Source: Arachidicoccus terrestris (GTDB lineage: Bacteria; Bacteroidota; Bacteroidia; Chitinophagales; Chitinophagaceae). Taken from it: DNA of 64,000 nucleotides. Positions 27,559-36,694 of the stretch are shown piece after piece. Numbering within the stretch: the first letter of the stretch is position 1; each line of letters starts with the position of its first letter. Under the pieces are notes generated by a model. The model was not told where the DNA came from. It saw nothing but the letters and a program-made list of their open reading frames with translations, and did not search any database. The stretch spans positions 806,001 to 870,000 of the forward strand of contig NZ_CP083387.1 in NCBI RefSeq assembly GCF_020042345.1, written 5' to 3'. The translations under genes were made by a program, and so were the position numbers.

Positions 27559-27590
27559 CAAATATAAACGGCATTTTTTGTACCGCCAAA
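27559..27590 (-). promoter_or_regulatory. Promoter of tRNA-Gln (TTTG-N20-TATATTTG)
   Basis: On the minus strand TTTG (27590-27587) is separated by 20 bp from TATATTTG (27566-27559), an exact Bacteroidota sigma-A-type promoter. The tRNA 5' end is 20 bp downstream of the -7 box. Confidence 0.7.
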
Positions 27591-27677
27591 TTATTTACAA
27601 TAGAAATATTTTCATCAAAAAAGGCCATGTTTACTGCGTCTGACAGCGAACATGGCCTTTGTCGACAGGATTAAATC

Positions 27678-29903
27678 CTAGTCGTTTCTATGATTTCTGT
27701 CACCGTTTCTTGAGTGCTGTCCATCTCTTCTGTCGGGACGGTCCCTTCTTTCCGGACGGTCAGAACGCTCAGGGCGTTCGGACATGCCTTCAGGTCGGGG
27801 CTGAAGCGCCTTGTGACTTAATTTATATTTACCGGTCTTCGGGTCTACAGCGATCAGTTTTACCTGGACTTTTTCGCCATCCTGGAAGACACCTTCCATA
27901 GATTCAAGGCGTTTCCAGCTGATTTCACTGATATGCAGCAAACCTTCTTTCTTAGGCAGGAATTCAACAAACGCACCGAACTCTTTTACACCTTTGACAG
28001 TACCTTCGTAAACTGTTCCTACTTCAGGTACAGCAATGATACCTTTGATCACTTCCAGTGCTCTGTTCACACCATCCTTATCATTAGAGAAGATGCTAAC
28101 CTCACCTTTATCATTTACTTCTTCAATATTGATCGTGGTACCCGTTTCTTTCTGTAATTCCTGAATGACTTTACCGCCTGGTCCGATCACCGCACCGATA
28201 AATTCCTTATCGATGATAATCTTCACCATTCTCGGTGCATGAGGCTTCACATCGTCATGGGCTTTCTCAATACAGTTATACATCGCATCCAGAATATGCA
28301 GTCTGCCGGCTTTTGCCTGCAGTAACGCTTCACGCATAACGTCCATGCTCAGGCCGTCTACTTTGATATCCATCTGAACACCGCAAATGCCGTCTCTTGT
28401 ACCTGTTACTTTGAAATCCATATCTCCCAGATGATCTTCATCACCTAAGATATCGGAAAGAATGGCGTATTTTCCATCTTCTCTTGTGATCAGTCCCATC
28501 GCGATACCGCCCACATGTTTGGGAACAGGAACACCTGCATCCATCAGTGCCAGAGAACCCGCACAAACTGTAGCCATGGAAGAAGAACCGTTAGATTCCA
28601 GAATATCACTGATAATACGGATTGTATAAGGATAATCACCCGTTGGGATCATCTGTTTCAGGCTACGCATCGCCAGGTTACCATGACCCACTTCTCTTCT
28701 GCCCGGACCACGCATAGGCCTGGTTTCGCCGGTAGAGAATGGAGGGAAATTATAATGTAAATAAAATTTAGAGTAATTTGAGGTAGCAGCTGTTTCAATC
28801 AGCAACTCATCCAGCGGTGTACCCAGCGTAACGGTAGAAAGAGACTGGGTTTCTCCTCTGGTGAACAGGGCAGAACCGTGTGGGGTTGGCAATGGGTCAA
28901 TTTCCATAGCCAGGGGGCGGACTTCATCCAGCTGACGGCCATCCAGACGGATACGCTCATCAAGCATCATATTACGCACCAGCTCCCATTGCAGGTCTTC
29001 ATAGTATTTTTTTGCCAGTTTGACGGTCAGCTCTTCAGCGTCTTCTCCCAGGCTTTCCACCAGTGCATCTTTTAATGCTTTGAAAGCTTCACTTCTTTCA
29101 TGCTTGGCCGTTTTACCACGGGAGATTTCATTGATCTTATCGGTCGCAAATGCGGCAACTTTTGCTTTCAGTGCTTCGTCCTGTTCCGGCTTGGTGTATT
29201 CTCTTTTACCAGTAATGCCTTTCAGTTCACGCAGTTTTTCCTGCGCTTTGATCTGAACGCGGATCGCTTCATGTGCAACGCCTAATGCCTCAATCAGATC
29301 TTCTTCGCTGCATTCTTTGCTTTCCCCTTCCACCATCATCAGGTTTTTCTCCGTAGCGGCGATAATCAGGTTTACATCTGCGTTCTCAACGGCAGAGCGG
29401 CTTGGGTTTACGACGAATTTACCATCGATACGTGCCACACGTACTTCAGAGATAATTTCTTTTACCGGAATATCAGAAACGGCCAGCGCCGCAGAGGCAG
29501 CCAGACAGGCCAGCGCGTCCGGCATGATTTGCTCATCGCTGGACACCAGTGTGATCAAAACCTGCACATCACAGAAATAGTCTTCCGGAAACAAAGGTCT
29601 CAATGCACGGTCAACCAGGCGGCTGATCAGGATCTCATAATCGTTCAGGCGCCCTTCTCTTTTGAAAAAAGAGCCTGGAATACGACCAGCAGATGCAAAT
29701 TTTTCTTGGTAATCAACGCTTAATGGAAAAAAGGACTGCCCTTCTCTGGGCTCTTGGCTAGCAACGACGGTAGCCAGAATGATATTGTTTCCCTGGCGGA
29801 TTGTAACGGCGCCATCGGCCTGTCTGGCCAGTTTGCCTGTTTCAATGAACACCTCGCGGCCTTCTCCCAGGTCAAATGAAACACTTAGTGGTTGTGTTAA
29901 CAT
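27678..29903 (-). CDS. pnp: Polyribonucleotide nucleotidyltransferase (PNPase)
   Basis: 741 aa. Two RNase PH-like domains (FDLGEGREVFIETGKLARQA at the start; FTRGETQSLSTVTLGT near 350) flank the helical linker. A KH domain follows near 558-615 with GAVIGPGGKVIQELQKET, then an S1 domain at about 622-695 (GTVKGVKEFGAFVEF, GLLHISEISW). The protein ends in a charged tail rich in Arg, Asp and Pro (ERSDRPERRDRPDRRDG). It is a phosphorolytic 3'-5' exoribonuclease of the cytoplasmic RNA degradation machinery. It lies downstream of rpsO, the classical arrangement, with a terminator hairpin between the two. Confidence 0.97.
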   Translation of the reverse strand: MLTQPLSVSFDLGEGREVFIETGKLARQADGAVTIRQGNNIILATVVASQEPREGQSFFPLSVDYQEKFASAGRIPGSFFKREGRLNDYEILISRLVDRALRPLFPEDYFCDVQVLITLVSSDEQIMPDALACLAASAALAVSDIPVKEIISEVRVARIDGKFVVNPSRSAVENADVNLIIAATEKNLMMVEGESKECSEEDLIEALGVAHEAIRVQIKAQEKLRELKGITGKREYTKPEQDEALKAKVAAFATDKINEISRGKTAKHERSEAFKALKDALVESLGEDAEELTVKLAKKYYEDLQWELVRNMMLDERIRLDGRQLDEVRPLAMEIDPLPTPHGSALFTRGETQSLSTVTLGTPLDELLIETAATSNYSKFYLHYNFPPFSTGETRPMRGPGRREVGHGNLAMRSLKQMIPTGDYPYTIRIISDILESNGSSSMATVCAGSLALMDAGVPVPKHVGGIAMGLITREDGKYAILSDILGDEDHLGDMDFKVTGTRDGICGVQMDIKVDGLSMDVMREALLQAKAGRLHILDAMYNCIEKAHDDVKPHAPRMVKIIIDKEFIGAVIGPGGKVIQELQKETGTTINIEEVNDKGEVSIFSNDKDGVNRALEVIKGIIAVPEVGTVYEGTVKGVKEFGAFVEFLPKKEGLLHISEISWKRLESMEGVFQDGEKVQVKLIAVDPKTGKYKLSHKALQPRPEGMSERPERSDRPERRDRPDRRDGQHSRNGDRNHRND

Positions 29904-30011
29904 AAATATTTTTTTGAATTTGTAAGGGAGTCGTGCCTGTAATATAAAGGTGGGAACTCGAATTTAGCACGTAGAATCTCCTATACGGGTTGACTGAATA
30001 ACAGTGCGCTA

Positions 30012-30056
30012 CAAAAAACTATTCCCAACTAACATGAAACTGTACGTTGGGAATAG
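30012..30056 (-). terminator. Hairpin between rpsO and pnp
   Basis: On the minus strand CTATTCCCAAC pairs with GTTGGGAATAG and is followed by six T. It is a rho-independent terminator or attenuator after rpsO. In other bacteria this interval is a site of RNase III and PNPase autoregulation; that role is not shown here. Confidence 0.7.
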
Positions 30057-30078
30057 CCAGTGTAGATCACTATATAAA

Positions 30079-30351
30079 TTATTTTCTCAATCCTAACTGC
30101 TCAATGAGCGTACGGTAACCTTGTAAATTGTGTTTCTGCATGTAAGCAAGCAGACGTTTACGCTGGCCAACCATTTTCATTAAACCACGCTGAGAGGAGA
30201 AATCTTTTTTGTTTTCTTTCAGGTGAGCGGAAATTCCCAGAATGCGCTCAGTTAAAAGGGCTACCTGGCCTTCGATAGAGCCGGAGTTAGCGGCGTTTCC
30301 ACCGTATTTAGCAAAGATTGCTGCTGTTTTTTCTTTTGTTAAATAAGACAT
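30079..30351 (-). CDS. rpsO: 30S ribosomal protein S15
   Basis: 90 aa, the usual length. The family motifs are clear: [32 protein letters not shown] (here ISAHLK) and [16 protein letters not shown]. It binds 16S rRNA in the platform of the small subunit. The start at 30351 has a TAnnTTTG box 54-61 bp upstream, and pnp follows downstream. Confidence 0.97.
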   Translation of the reverse strand: MSYLTKEKTAAIFAKYGGNAANSGSIEGQVALLTERILGISAHLKENKKDFSSQRGLMKMVGQRKRLLAYMQKHNLQGYRTLIEQLGLRK

Positions 30352-30404
30352 TAAAATCTGTTTTTAAACCTCTTTTTAAAATTTTCTTCTTTATTATTCG
30401 AACG

Positions 30405-30412
30405 CAAAAGTA
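30405..30412 (-). promoter_or_regulatory. -7 box of rpsO
   Basis: TACTTTTG on the minus strand, an exact TAnnTTTG match, 54 bp before the rpsO start codon. Confidence 0.55.
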
Positions 30413-30552
30413 CAGCTAATTATTTATATTGTAAAATAATTTTAGCGAGACCAGCCGCGTTAATTGATTATTTTTTGTATTATAGGCCAAAAATAAGCGA
30501 TTTACTAACAAAATTGCCTTCGTTACAGGGCAGGTTTTGCCCGATCATCCAT

Positions 30553-30560
30553 TATCTTTG
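30553..30560 (+). promoter_or_regulatory. -7 box of rlmD, immediately before a GTG
   Basis: TATCTTTG exactly fits TAnnTTTG. Transcription would start about 30566-30568, which coincides with the in-frame GTG at 30565-30567. No -33 TTTG at ideal spacing is seen (TTTG at 30536-30539 is only 13 bp away). Confidence 0.45.
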
Positions 30561-30564
30561 CAAC

Positions 30565-31998
30565 GTGAGAAAAAAACGCCCAAAAATCGTTCTGGAAGAC
30601 ATCCTCGCCCTTGATTATGCCGCTGGCGGCAAAGCCATTGGCAAAAATGAGGGTAAGGTCATTTTCATTGAAAACTGCATCCCCGGTGACCGGCTGGATG
30701 TACAGCTGACTAAAAACAAGAAGGACTGGGCCGAAGGCTTCCCGGTCAGGTTCAAAAGCTACTCTACGGACAGGATCCAGCCTTTTTGTGACCATTTTGG
30801 GATCTGCGGCGGTTGTGCCTGGCAATCACTTCCTTATGAGAAGCAACTCTTTTACAAGAGAAAGCAGGTACAAGACAATTTCGAGCGGATCGGCAAACTG
30901 GTCTTCCCGGAAATTGCGCCTATTATCGGCTGTGACCAGACCACTTCTTACCGCAATAAGATGGAATATACCTATTCCACAAAAAAATATATCTCGACTG
31001 AGGACATGCTGGCCATTAAAGAAGCCGGTCAGTCTTTTGACCCTACCGCCGATAAAGGTGTGGCCGGATTTCATGCGAAAGGATTTTTTGACCGGGTGGT
31101 AGAGATCGACACCTGTCATCTGCAGGCGGAGCCTACCAATAAGATTCGTAAATTTATTGCCCAGTTCGCCAGGCTCCGGCAACTGCCGTTTTACGACATA
31201 GCGGCACACACTGGCTGGATCAGGACCGTGCAGGTCAGAAACACCCGGGGCGGAGACTGGATGGTTAATGTGGTAATGGGCTATGACGCACCGGAACACC
31301 GGGAGCAGTTAATGGCTCTTTTACAGGAGAAGTTTCCGGAAATTACCTGTCTGCTCTATACGATCAATGAAAAGAAAAACGACAGCCTCTATGATCTGGA
31401 ACCCGTTGTCGTTAAAGGAGATGGTTATATCATAGAACAGTTAGAGCGTTTTAGGTACAAGATCAGCCCTAAATCATTTTTCCAGACCAATTCCAGACAG
31501 GCAGAAACCCTGTACCGGGTGACCCGGGAATTTGCGGAACTCAGTGGCGGACAGACTTTATATGATCTGTACTGCGGTACAGGCAGTATTGGCATATTCT
31601 GCAGTGAAGGGGCTGACTCTATTATCGGGGTCGAAGTCATTGAAGATGCCATCACAGATGCCAGGGCAAACGCGGCGCTCAATCACCTGGATAACTGTCA
31701 TTTTTATGCAGGGGATGTGATTAAGATCTGCGACGATGATTTTTTCGCGACACATGGGCGTCCGGATGTCATCATCACCGATCCGCCCAGGGCAGGCATG
31801 CATGAGAAACTGGTACAAAAGCTTCTGGAGATCGAGGCGCCGCTGATCGTCTATGTCAGTTGTAATCCCGCCACGCAGGCCCGGGACCTGGCCTTACTCA
31901 GTGAAAAATACGAGATCACCCGGGTACAGCCTGTGGACATGTTTCCGCACACACTACATATTGAAAATGTAGTGCAATTAAAATTAAAAACGATTTAA
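30565..31998 (+). CDS. rlmD: 23S rRNA (uracil-5-)-methyltransferase RlmD/RumA family
   Basis: 477 aa from a GTG at 30565. The in-frame ATG at 30475 would add 30 residues that do not look like the family and would span the promoter box. An N-terminal TRAM-like domain (GKVIFIENCIPGDRLDVQL) is followed by iron-sulfur cysteines CDHFGICGGCAWQ near residue 74, the SAM motif DLYCGTGSIGIFC near 334, DPPRAGMH near 407 and the catalytic Cys in YVSCNPATQARDL near 431. It methylates U to m5U in 23S rRNA. It begins a run of plus-strand genes including two rhomboids and pdxH. Confidence 0.92.
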   Translation: MRKKRPKIVLEDILALDYAAGGKAIGKNEGKVIFIENCIPGDRLDVQLTKNKKDWAEGFPVRFKSYSTDRIQPFCDHFGICGGCAWQSLPYEKQLFYKRKQVQDNFERIGKLVFPEIAPIIGCDQTTSYRNKMEYTYSTKKYISTEDMLAIKEAGQSFDPTADKGVAGFHAKGFFDRVVEIDTCHLQAEPTNKIRKFIAQFARLRQLPFYDIAAHTGWIRTVQVRNTRGGDWMVNVVMGYDAPEHREQLMALLQEKFPEITCLLYTINEKKNDSLYDLEPVVVKGDGYIIEQLERFRYKISPKSFFQTNSRQAETLYRVTREFAELSGGQTLYDLYCGTGSIGIFCSEGADSIIGVEVIEDAITDARANAALNHLDNCHFYAGDVIKICDDDFFATHGRPDVIITDPPRAGMHEKLVQKLLEIEAPLIVYVSCNPATQARDLALLSEKYEITRVQPVDMFPHTLHIENVVQLKLKTI

Positions 31999-32013
31999 AC
32001 ACATTTATATATT

Positions 32014-32733
32014 ATGCAAAACGGCAGGCAACTCGGACTACCCCCTTTCCCACCGGTCATTAAAAACCTGATTATAATTAACTTTCTGGTTTGGATGGCC
32101 CAGAGTTTTCTGGGCGACCATGTGACGGTGTGGATGGAAAATACTTTTGCCCTGCACTCTTTTCTGAGCCCGCTGTTTAAACCCTGGCAGATCGTCACGC
32201 ATATGTTCATGCACAGTCCCTTTGGCGGACCGCTGGGCATTATGCATATCCTGCTCAACATGTTCGGTCTCTGGATGTTTGGTTCTGCGCTGGAAATCAA
32301 CTTTGGCGGCAAGCGCTTCCTCAGCTTTTATCTGCTATCCGGTATCGGAGCAGCACTCATCTATCTGGGCTATCTTCAGTATGAGCTCTCCCCGGTGGTG
32401 AACCAGTATCATGCACTCTTAGCTTCCGGCGCACCGGATCTGTATCTGCAAAAATACGTGGAGGTCATTAACTCTGCGATGCTGGGCGCCAGCGGTGCAG
32501 TATTTGGTGTACTGGCTGCCTTTGGCTTCCTGTTCCCGAATACACAGTTATATCTGTATTTCTTTTTACCGATCCCGACGAAATGGGCTATTATAGGTAT
32601 TCTGGCTTATGAATTATACGGCACTTTCGCCGGTTCGGATGATGTCGCTCATGTAGCGCATTTGGGAGGCGCATTAACCGGGTTCTTAATAATATACTTT
32701 TGGAACAGATATAACAGAAGGCATTTTTATTAA
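32014..32733 (+). CDS. Rhomboid-family intramembrane serine protease
   Basis: 239 aa with about six hydrophobic segments. The catalytic Ser is in LGASGAVFGVLAAFG near residue 160, and the catalytic His is in VAHVAHLGGALTGF near 215. The loop-1 region WQIVTHMFMHSPFGGPLGIMHILLNMFGLWMFG is typical of the family (H near residue 86, N near 92). It cleaves transmembrane substrates in the inner membrane. It lies 15 bp after rlmD and 67 bp before a second, degenerate rhomboid, so the three genes are likely co-transcribed. Confidence 0.93.
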   Translation: MQNGRQLGLPPFPPVIKNLIIINFLVWMAQSFLGDHVTVWMENTFALHSFLSPLFKPWQIVTHMFMHSPFGGPLGIMHILLNMFGLWMFGSALEINFGGKRFLSFYLLSGIGAALIYLGYLQYELSPVVNQYHALLASGAPDLYLQKYVEVINSAMLGASGAVFGVLAAFGFLFPNTQLYLYFFLPIPTKWAIIGILAYELYGTFAGSDDVAHVAHLGGALTGFLIIYFWNRYNRRHFY

Positions 32734-32800
32734 CCATACCCTCTGTCTCTCTGTGCCGGGCAATTGAATACAAAGCGTTTAATTATAATTAAAAAAGGAA

Positions 32801-33727
32801 ATGAACTATACCGTCTCTCCTAAAAACAGGATTTCTCTAGGCAGCACAGGTAACGCCCTGGTCTTGCTGCTGATGGCCAATGCAGTGCTTTTTGTGCTGC
32901 TGATCTTCTTTAAGGTCTTTTATTTTATGACAGCGACCAGCAATGTTGCCAGTGTGAATGTGGCTTTATTTCATAAGGAGATCTTTGATTATTTTGTATT
33001 GTCCGCTCAGGGATCTGTAACACTGCACCGGCCCTGGACGCTGCTCAGTTATATGTTCTCTCATGAATCTTTACTGGCACTATTATCCAATCTGCTCTGG
33101 CTGGCGGCCTTTGGATTTATCCTGCAGAGCCTGGCAGCTAACCGTAAGATGATCCCACTGTATCTTTATGGTGGCCTGTTCGGCGGTTTAATATTTGTAC
33201 TCTGCAGCACATTTATACCGCATTCAGCCCATATGGCCCAGCTGGTCGGAGCAACCCCCGCTCTTATTGCCGTAGCGGCGGGAACCACTACGCTCGGCCC
33301 TAAATACAGGATATTCCCAATGCTGGGTGGCGGGATTCCACTCTGGGTTTTATTTGTGATTTTTATGGCTATTAATCTAAGTGCCGGTGCTACCGCCGGA
33401 CTGCCTTTAATACTGGCATATGCCGGCTGTGCGCTGCTGGGATTTTTTGTCATCTGGAGCTGGGATAAAAAAGGAAGAGACTATTGTGAATGGATGTATA
33501 ACCTGGTCTACCGCATTGACGATATCTTCAATCCTGATAAGAAAACGATTAAAAAAGGCGGCAGGCGACAGCAGCTCTTTTACAAGACCAGCGGTCAGCC
33601 CTATAAGAGAACCGAACTGATCACTCAGGAGCGTGTGGACGAATTACTGGACAAAATCAAACTCAAAGGCTATAAATCGCTGTCCAAGGAAGAGAAAGCC
33701 TATCTGGAAAGAGCCAGTAAAAAATAG
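32801..33727 (+). CDS. Rhomboid-like membrane protein lacking catalytic residues (pseudoprotease)
   Basis: 308 aa. The rhomboid fold is recognisable from WTLLSYMFSHESLLALLSNLLWLAAFGFIL and the following TM segments. At the active-site position the GxSx motif reads LVGATPALIAVAAG near residue 148, with Thr-Pro instead of Ser-Gly/Ala. The last TM segment (GLPLILAYAGCALLGFFV) has no His where AHxxG is expected. Related Bacteroidota proteins at this place usually keep GAS and HxxHLGG. The C-terminal soluble tail (ITQERVDELLDKIKLKGYKSLSKEEKAYLERASKK) is the short helical domain seen in these proteins. It is probably an inactive rhomboid that may bind or chaperone membrane proteins. Confidence 0.85.
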   Translation: MNYTVSPKNRISLGSTGNALVLLLMANAVLFVLLIFFKVFYFMTATSNVASVNVALFHKEIFDYFVLSAQGSVTLHRPWTLLSYMFSHESLLALLSNLLWLAAFGFILQSLAANRKMIPLYLYGGLFGGLIFVLCSTFIPHSAHMAQLVGATPALIAVAAGTTTLGPKYRIFPMLGGGIPLWVLFVIFMAINLSAGATAGLPLILAYAGCALLGFFVIWSWDKKGRDYCEWMYNLVYRIDDIFNPDKKTIKKGGRRQQLFYKTSGQPYKRTELITQERVDELLDKIKLKGYKSLSKEEKAYLERASKK

Positions 33728-33787
33728 CTTTAAGATCCTTTTAATCGCTTTTTTCAAGATCACACAGCCCATTAATAATAATGCGTC

Positions 33788-34456
33788 ATGAGTCAATCAA
33801 CAGATAATCCCGCCTCCCCGCATAACGATATAGCAGCTATCAGAACTGAATACAGACATTTGACGCTGAATGAATCGGATGTGGATGCTGATCCGTTTAA
33901 GCAATTTGACCGTTGGTGGCAGCAGGCCATCAGTGCTTCAGTAGTAGAAGTAAATGCCATGACCCTGGCCACGGCTTCCCGGGATGGTATTCCGGACGCC
34001 AGAATAGTATTACTTAAAGATATTACGGAAGAGGGCTTCGTTTTTTTTACCAATTATGAGAGTAGCAAGGGCAAACAGTTAACCGGGAACCCCAATGCTG
34101 CCCTGGTCTTTTTCTGGAAGGAACTGGAAAGACAGGTGCGGATTAAAGGTAAAGTCATAAAGGCCAGCGCTGCGCTCAGTGACCGGTATTTTGCCTCCCG
34201 TCCGGCCGGCAGCCGGATCGGCGCCTGGAGCTCTCCCCAGAGCCAGGTCATCGCCTCCAGAGAGATACTGGAGCAAAATGAGCATGATTTTAAGCTAAAG
34301 TTCGGAGAAGACATCCCAAGGCCCGATCACTGGGGCGGCTTTGTCGTCTTACCCGAGAGTCTGGAATTCTGGCAGGGGCGTCCCAGCAGGCTCCATGACC
34401 GGATATACTATTCTAAAAATGAGGATGGCTGGCAAATATCCAGGTTAGCCCCTTAA
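33788..34456 (+). CDS. pdxH: Pyridoxamine 5'-phosphate oxidase
   Basis: 222 aa. FMN-binding and substrate motifs are present: MTLATASRDGIPDARIVLLKDI near residue 58, FFTNYESSKGKQL near 84, RIGAWSSPQSQVI near 140 and the C-terminal WQGRPSRLHDR. The enzyme oxidises PNP/PMP to pyridoxal 5'-phosphate. It follows the two rhomboid genes on the same strand and converges on rpe, with only 22 bp between stops and no hairpin seen. Confidence 0.96.
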   Translation: MSQSTDNPASPHNDIAAIRTEYRHLTLNESDVDADPFKQFDRWWQQAISASVVEVNAMTLATASRDGIPDARIVLLKDITEEGFVFFTNYESSKGKQLTGNPNAALVFFWKELERQVRIKGKVIKASAALSDRYFASRPAGSRIGAWSSPQSQVIASREILEQNEHDFKLKFGEDIPRPDHWGGFVVLPESLEFWQGRPSRLHDRIYYSKNEDGWQISRLAP

Positions 34457-34478
34457 TACGTACCGATACATCCGCTCA

Positions 34479-35129
34479 TCAGGCGTCCAGCAAATCTGCG
34501 ATCGCTTTTTGGGGATCGGGAGCCTTAAATACGGAACTACCGGCTACCAGCACATTAACGCCACTGTCAAATAAGGCCCGTGCATTCTCCTGGGTTACGC
34601 CTCCATCAATCTGAATCAAGGTCTTCAGCCCTTTTTCCAGTATAAGCTGGCTTAACTCTTTTATTTTGACATAGGTATGTTCAATAAATTTTTGTCCGCC
34701 AAATCCCGGATTAACGCTCATCAGATTCACCACATCGGCATGCTGAATGATGTCCTTTAGAAAATCAATAGGCGTATGAGGATTAACGGCAATACCGGCT
34801 TTCATATCCATATCATGGATTTGTTCCAGCACACGGTGTAAATGCGGACAGGCTTCAATGTGAACGCTGAGCTGGTCAGCACCTGCTTTTTTAAAATCAG
34901 CAATATATTTTTCCGGTTCGACAATCATCAGGTGTACGTCACAGAATTTATCCGTGGCACCGGCAATATGCTCCACTACCGGCAGCCCGAAACTGATATT
35001 GGGTACAAACCGGCCATCCATGATATCCAGATGGAGCCACTCGGCAGCACTGTCGTTGACCATGGCCACTTCCGAAGCGAGTTGCAGAAAATTAGAGGCC
35101 AGGAAAGAGGGAGCGATAATGCGCTTCAT
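34479..35129 (-). CDS. rpe: Ribulose-phosphate 3-epimerase
   Basis: 216 aa TIM-barrel. Motifs: IAPSFLASNFLQL at the start, WLHLDIMDGRFVPNISFG (metal-binding His and Asp) near residue 32, LMSVNPGFGGQKF near 137 and LIQIDGGV near 172. It interconverts ribulose 5-phosphate and xylulose 5-phosphate in the pentose phosphate pathway. The start is 11 bp after the stop of the upstream TPR lipoprotein gene, so the two are likely co-transcribed. Confidence 0.97.
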   Translation of the reverse strand: MKRIIAPSFLASNFLQLASEVAMVNDSAAEWLHLDIMDGRFVPNISFGLPVVEHIAGATDKFCDVHLMIVEPEKYIADFKKAGADQLSVHIEACPHLHRVLEQIHDMDMKAGIAVNPHTPIDFLKDIIQHADVVNLMSVNPGFGGQKFIEHTYVKIKELSQLILEKGLKTLIQIDGGVTQENARALFDSGVNVLVAGSSVFKAPDPQKAIADLLDA

Positions 35130-35140
35130 ATAATATGTTT

Positions 35141-35932
35141 TTACGTAGCTGATACTTTTTGTTGAATGGCAGGTTGATAAGGTTTGATCAACAGGCTTTT
35201 TTGATAATAGGCTCTGGCACTGTCTTTTTGTTGCATTGCCCCAAAAACATCGCCGGTTATATTGAGCAGGTCTATAGACGCCTGATTGTGCTTTAAGCCC
35301 TCCAGGACTGCTTCTTTCGCAGAAGCCGCCTGTCCCGTCTTTAAAAAGAACCTGGCTTTTGCCACATAAGCTTCGGCAAAAGCCGGATCTAACTGAATAC
35401 TTTTATCCAGATAACTCAATGCATTTACCGAGTCCATTTTCCCGGCAGCGAAAAGCCCCTTGATATAATTACTGTATATGGGACTGGTGGTCAACTCATC
35501 TGCTATTTTAAGGCAGGTGTCCTGATTGTGCAAAGCATAGATCACGGCCTGGGCCAACAAGGCCTCTTCGCCTTTATACTTTGTCAGAGCCCTGTTAAAG
35601 GAAGCCTGTGCACCTGTTGTATCCGTACTGTCCAGTAATATCTTCGCTTTTACGACCCAAAGACCATATTTCGAGCTGTCTGTACTGAGCAGCGTATCCA
35701 TTTGCGTGAGCGCTTCTTTATATCTGCCTACGCTATCCAGTTTCTGAGCTGTCAATAATCTAAGTCCGGCGCTGTCCGGATGGGCTGCCAGGAACGTCAG
35801 ATAAGCATCCGCTTCTTTTTGTTTAAATGCCAAAGAATGGGGATCCTCTGTTCCCTGCTGGCAGCTGCTAACAGCTGCGACTGTCACCACTATCCCTAAT
35901 AGGCCTTTTAGCAGGCCGGTTATTTTCATCAT
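35141..35932 (-). CDS. TPR-repeat lipoprotein
   Basis: 263 aa. The signal peptide ends in a lipobox (VAAVSSCQQ, Cys near residue 24). The mature part is a chain of about five tetratricopeptide repeats (e.g. GRYKEALTQMDTLLSTDSSKYGLWVVKAKILLD; the PAFAEAYVAKARFFLKTGQ repeat). It is expected to be an envelope scaffold for protein interactions; no partner is identified. The gene precedes rpe with an 11-bp gap and its start is close to the divergent marC gene. Confidence 0.85.
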   Translation of the reverse strand: MMKITGLLKGLLGIVVTVAAVSSCQQGTEDPHSLAFKQKEADAYLTFLAAHPDSAGLRLLTAQKLDSVGRYKEALTQMDTLLSTDSSKYGLWVVKAKILLDSTDTTGAQASFNRALTKYKGEEALLAQAVIYALHNQDTCLKIADELTTSPIYSNYIKGLFAAGKMDSVNALSYLDKSIQLDPAFAEAYVAKARFFLKTGQAASAKEAVLEGLKHNQASIDLLNITGDVFGAMQQKDSARAYYQKSLLIKPYQPAIQQKVSAT

Positions 35933-36008
35933 CCCACAAATTTAGTGAAGGTTCACCGCTTGTACAAGGCATTTTCAAGGCAATTCCCTAAAAACTATCA
36001 ATTATTTG

Positions 36009-36016
36009 TATTTTTG
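36009..36016 (+). promoter_or_regulatory. -7 box of marC
   Basis: TATTTTTG matches TAnnTTTG and lies 18 bp before the chosen ATG at 36035, giving a very short leader. Confidence 0.5.
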
Positions 36017-36034
36017 CAGCAAAGTCAATTCTAT

Positions 36035-36616
36035 ATGCGCTTTCAGTTTGATCATTTACTCACTGTTACTTTTACTTTGTTTGCGGTCATTGATGCGCTG
36101 GGCTCCATTCCCCTGTTTATTTCTATAAAAGAAAAAAGCAAGGGACAATTCAATGCCAAGAAAATATCCATTATCTCAGGCATTATCATGATTGTCTTTT
36201 TATTTGCCGGGCAACAGTTCCTGGATCTGCTGGGGCTGGATATTAAATCCTTTGCCGTAGCCGGTTCCATCGTGCTGTTTCTTTTAGGCCTGGAAATGAT
36301 CCTGGGGCACGAGATCTTTAAAGGGGACAATAACCCCGAACTCGGCGTTATTGTCCCCGTGGCGTTCCCCCTTATCGCCGGCAGTGCAACGCTGACCACG
36401 ATCATCTCCCTGAAGGCTATTTACAGCCAGCTGGAGATCATTGGCGGCATCTTGCTGAATCTCTTCTTTGTCTATATTGTCATAACATCACTGCGCTGGT
36501 TTGAGAAAATGCTGGGCCCGGGAGGTATCATCGCTGTCAGAAAGATATTTGGTGTGATCCTGCTGGCCATCGCCGTAAAGATTTTCTCGTCCAATATGGG
36601 TGCATTCGGCTCTTAA
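36035..36616 (+). CDS. MarC family integral membrane protein
   Basis: 193 aa from the ATG at 36035 (MRFQFDHLLTVTFTLFAVIDALGSIPLFI). The longer frame from 35945 is rejected because the promoter box lies inside it. Six hydrophobic segments are visible, with the family's P-x-G/D pattern in the first segment and VPVAFPLIAGSATLTTII near 115. MarC proteins sit in the inner membrane; their transport role is uncertain despite the name. The gene is divergent from the TPR lipoprotein gene. Confidence 0.87.
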   Translation: MRFQFDHLLTVTFTLFAVIDALGSIPLFISIKEKSKGQFNAKKISIISGIIMIVFLFAGQQFLDLLGLDIKSFAVAGSIVLFLLGLEMILGHEIFKGDNNPELGVIVPVAFPLIAGSATLTTIISLKAIYSQLEIIGGILLNLFFVYIVITSLRWFEKMLGPGGIIAVRKIFGVILLAIAVKIFSSNMGAFGS

Positions 36617-36694
36617 ATCTGCCTTTCTGTTTACTTACTGTATGGATATACTGAATGGCCCTTTCCAGGAGTTCATCTTTCCCTTCACGAATAC

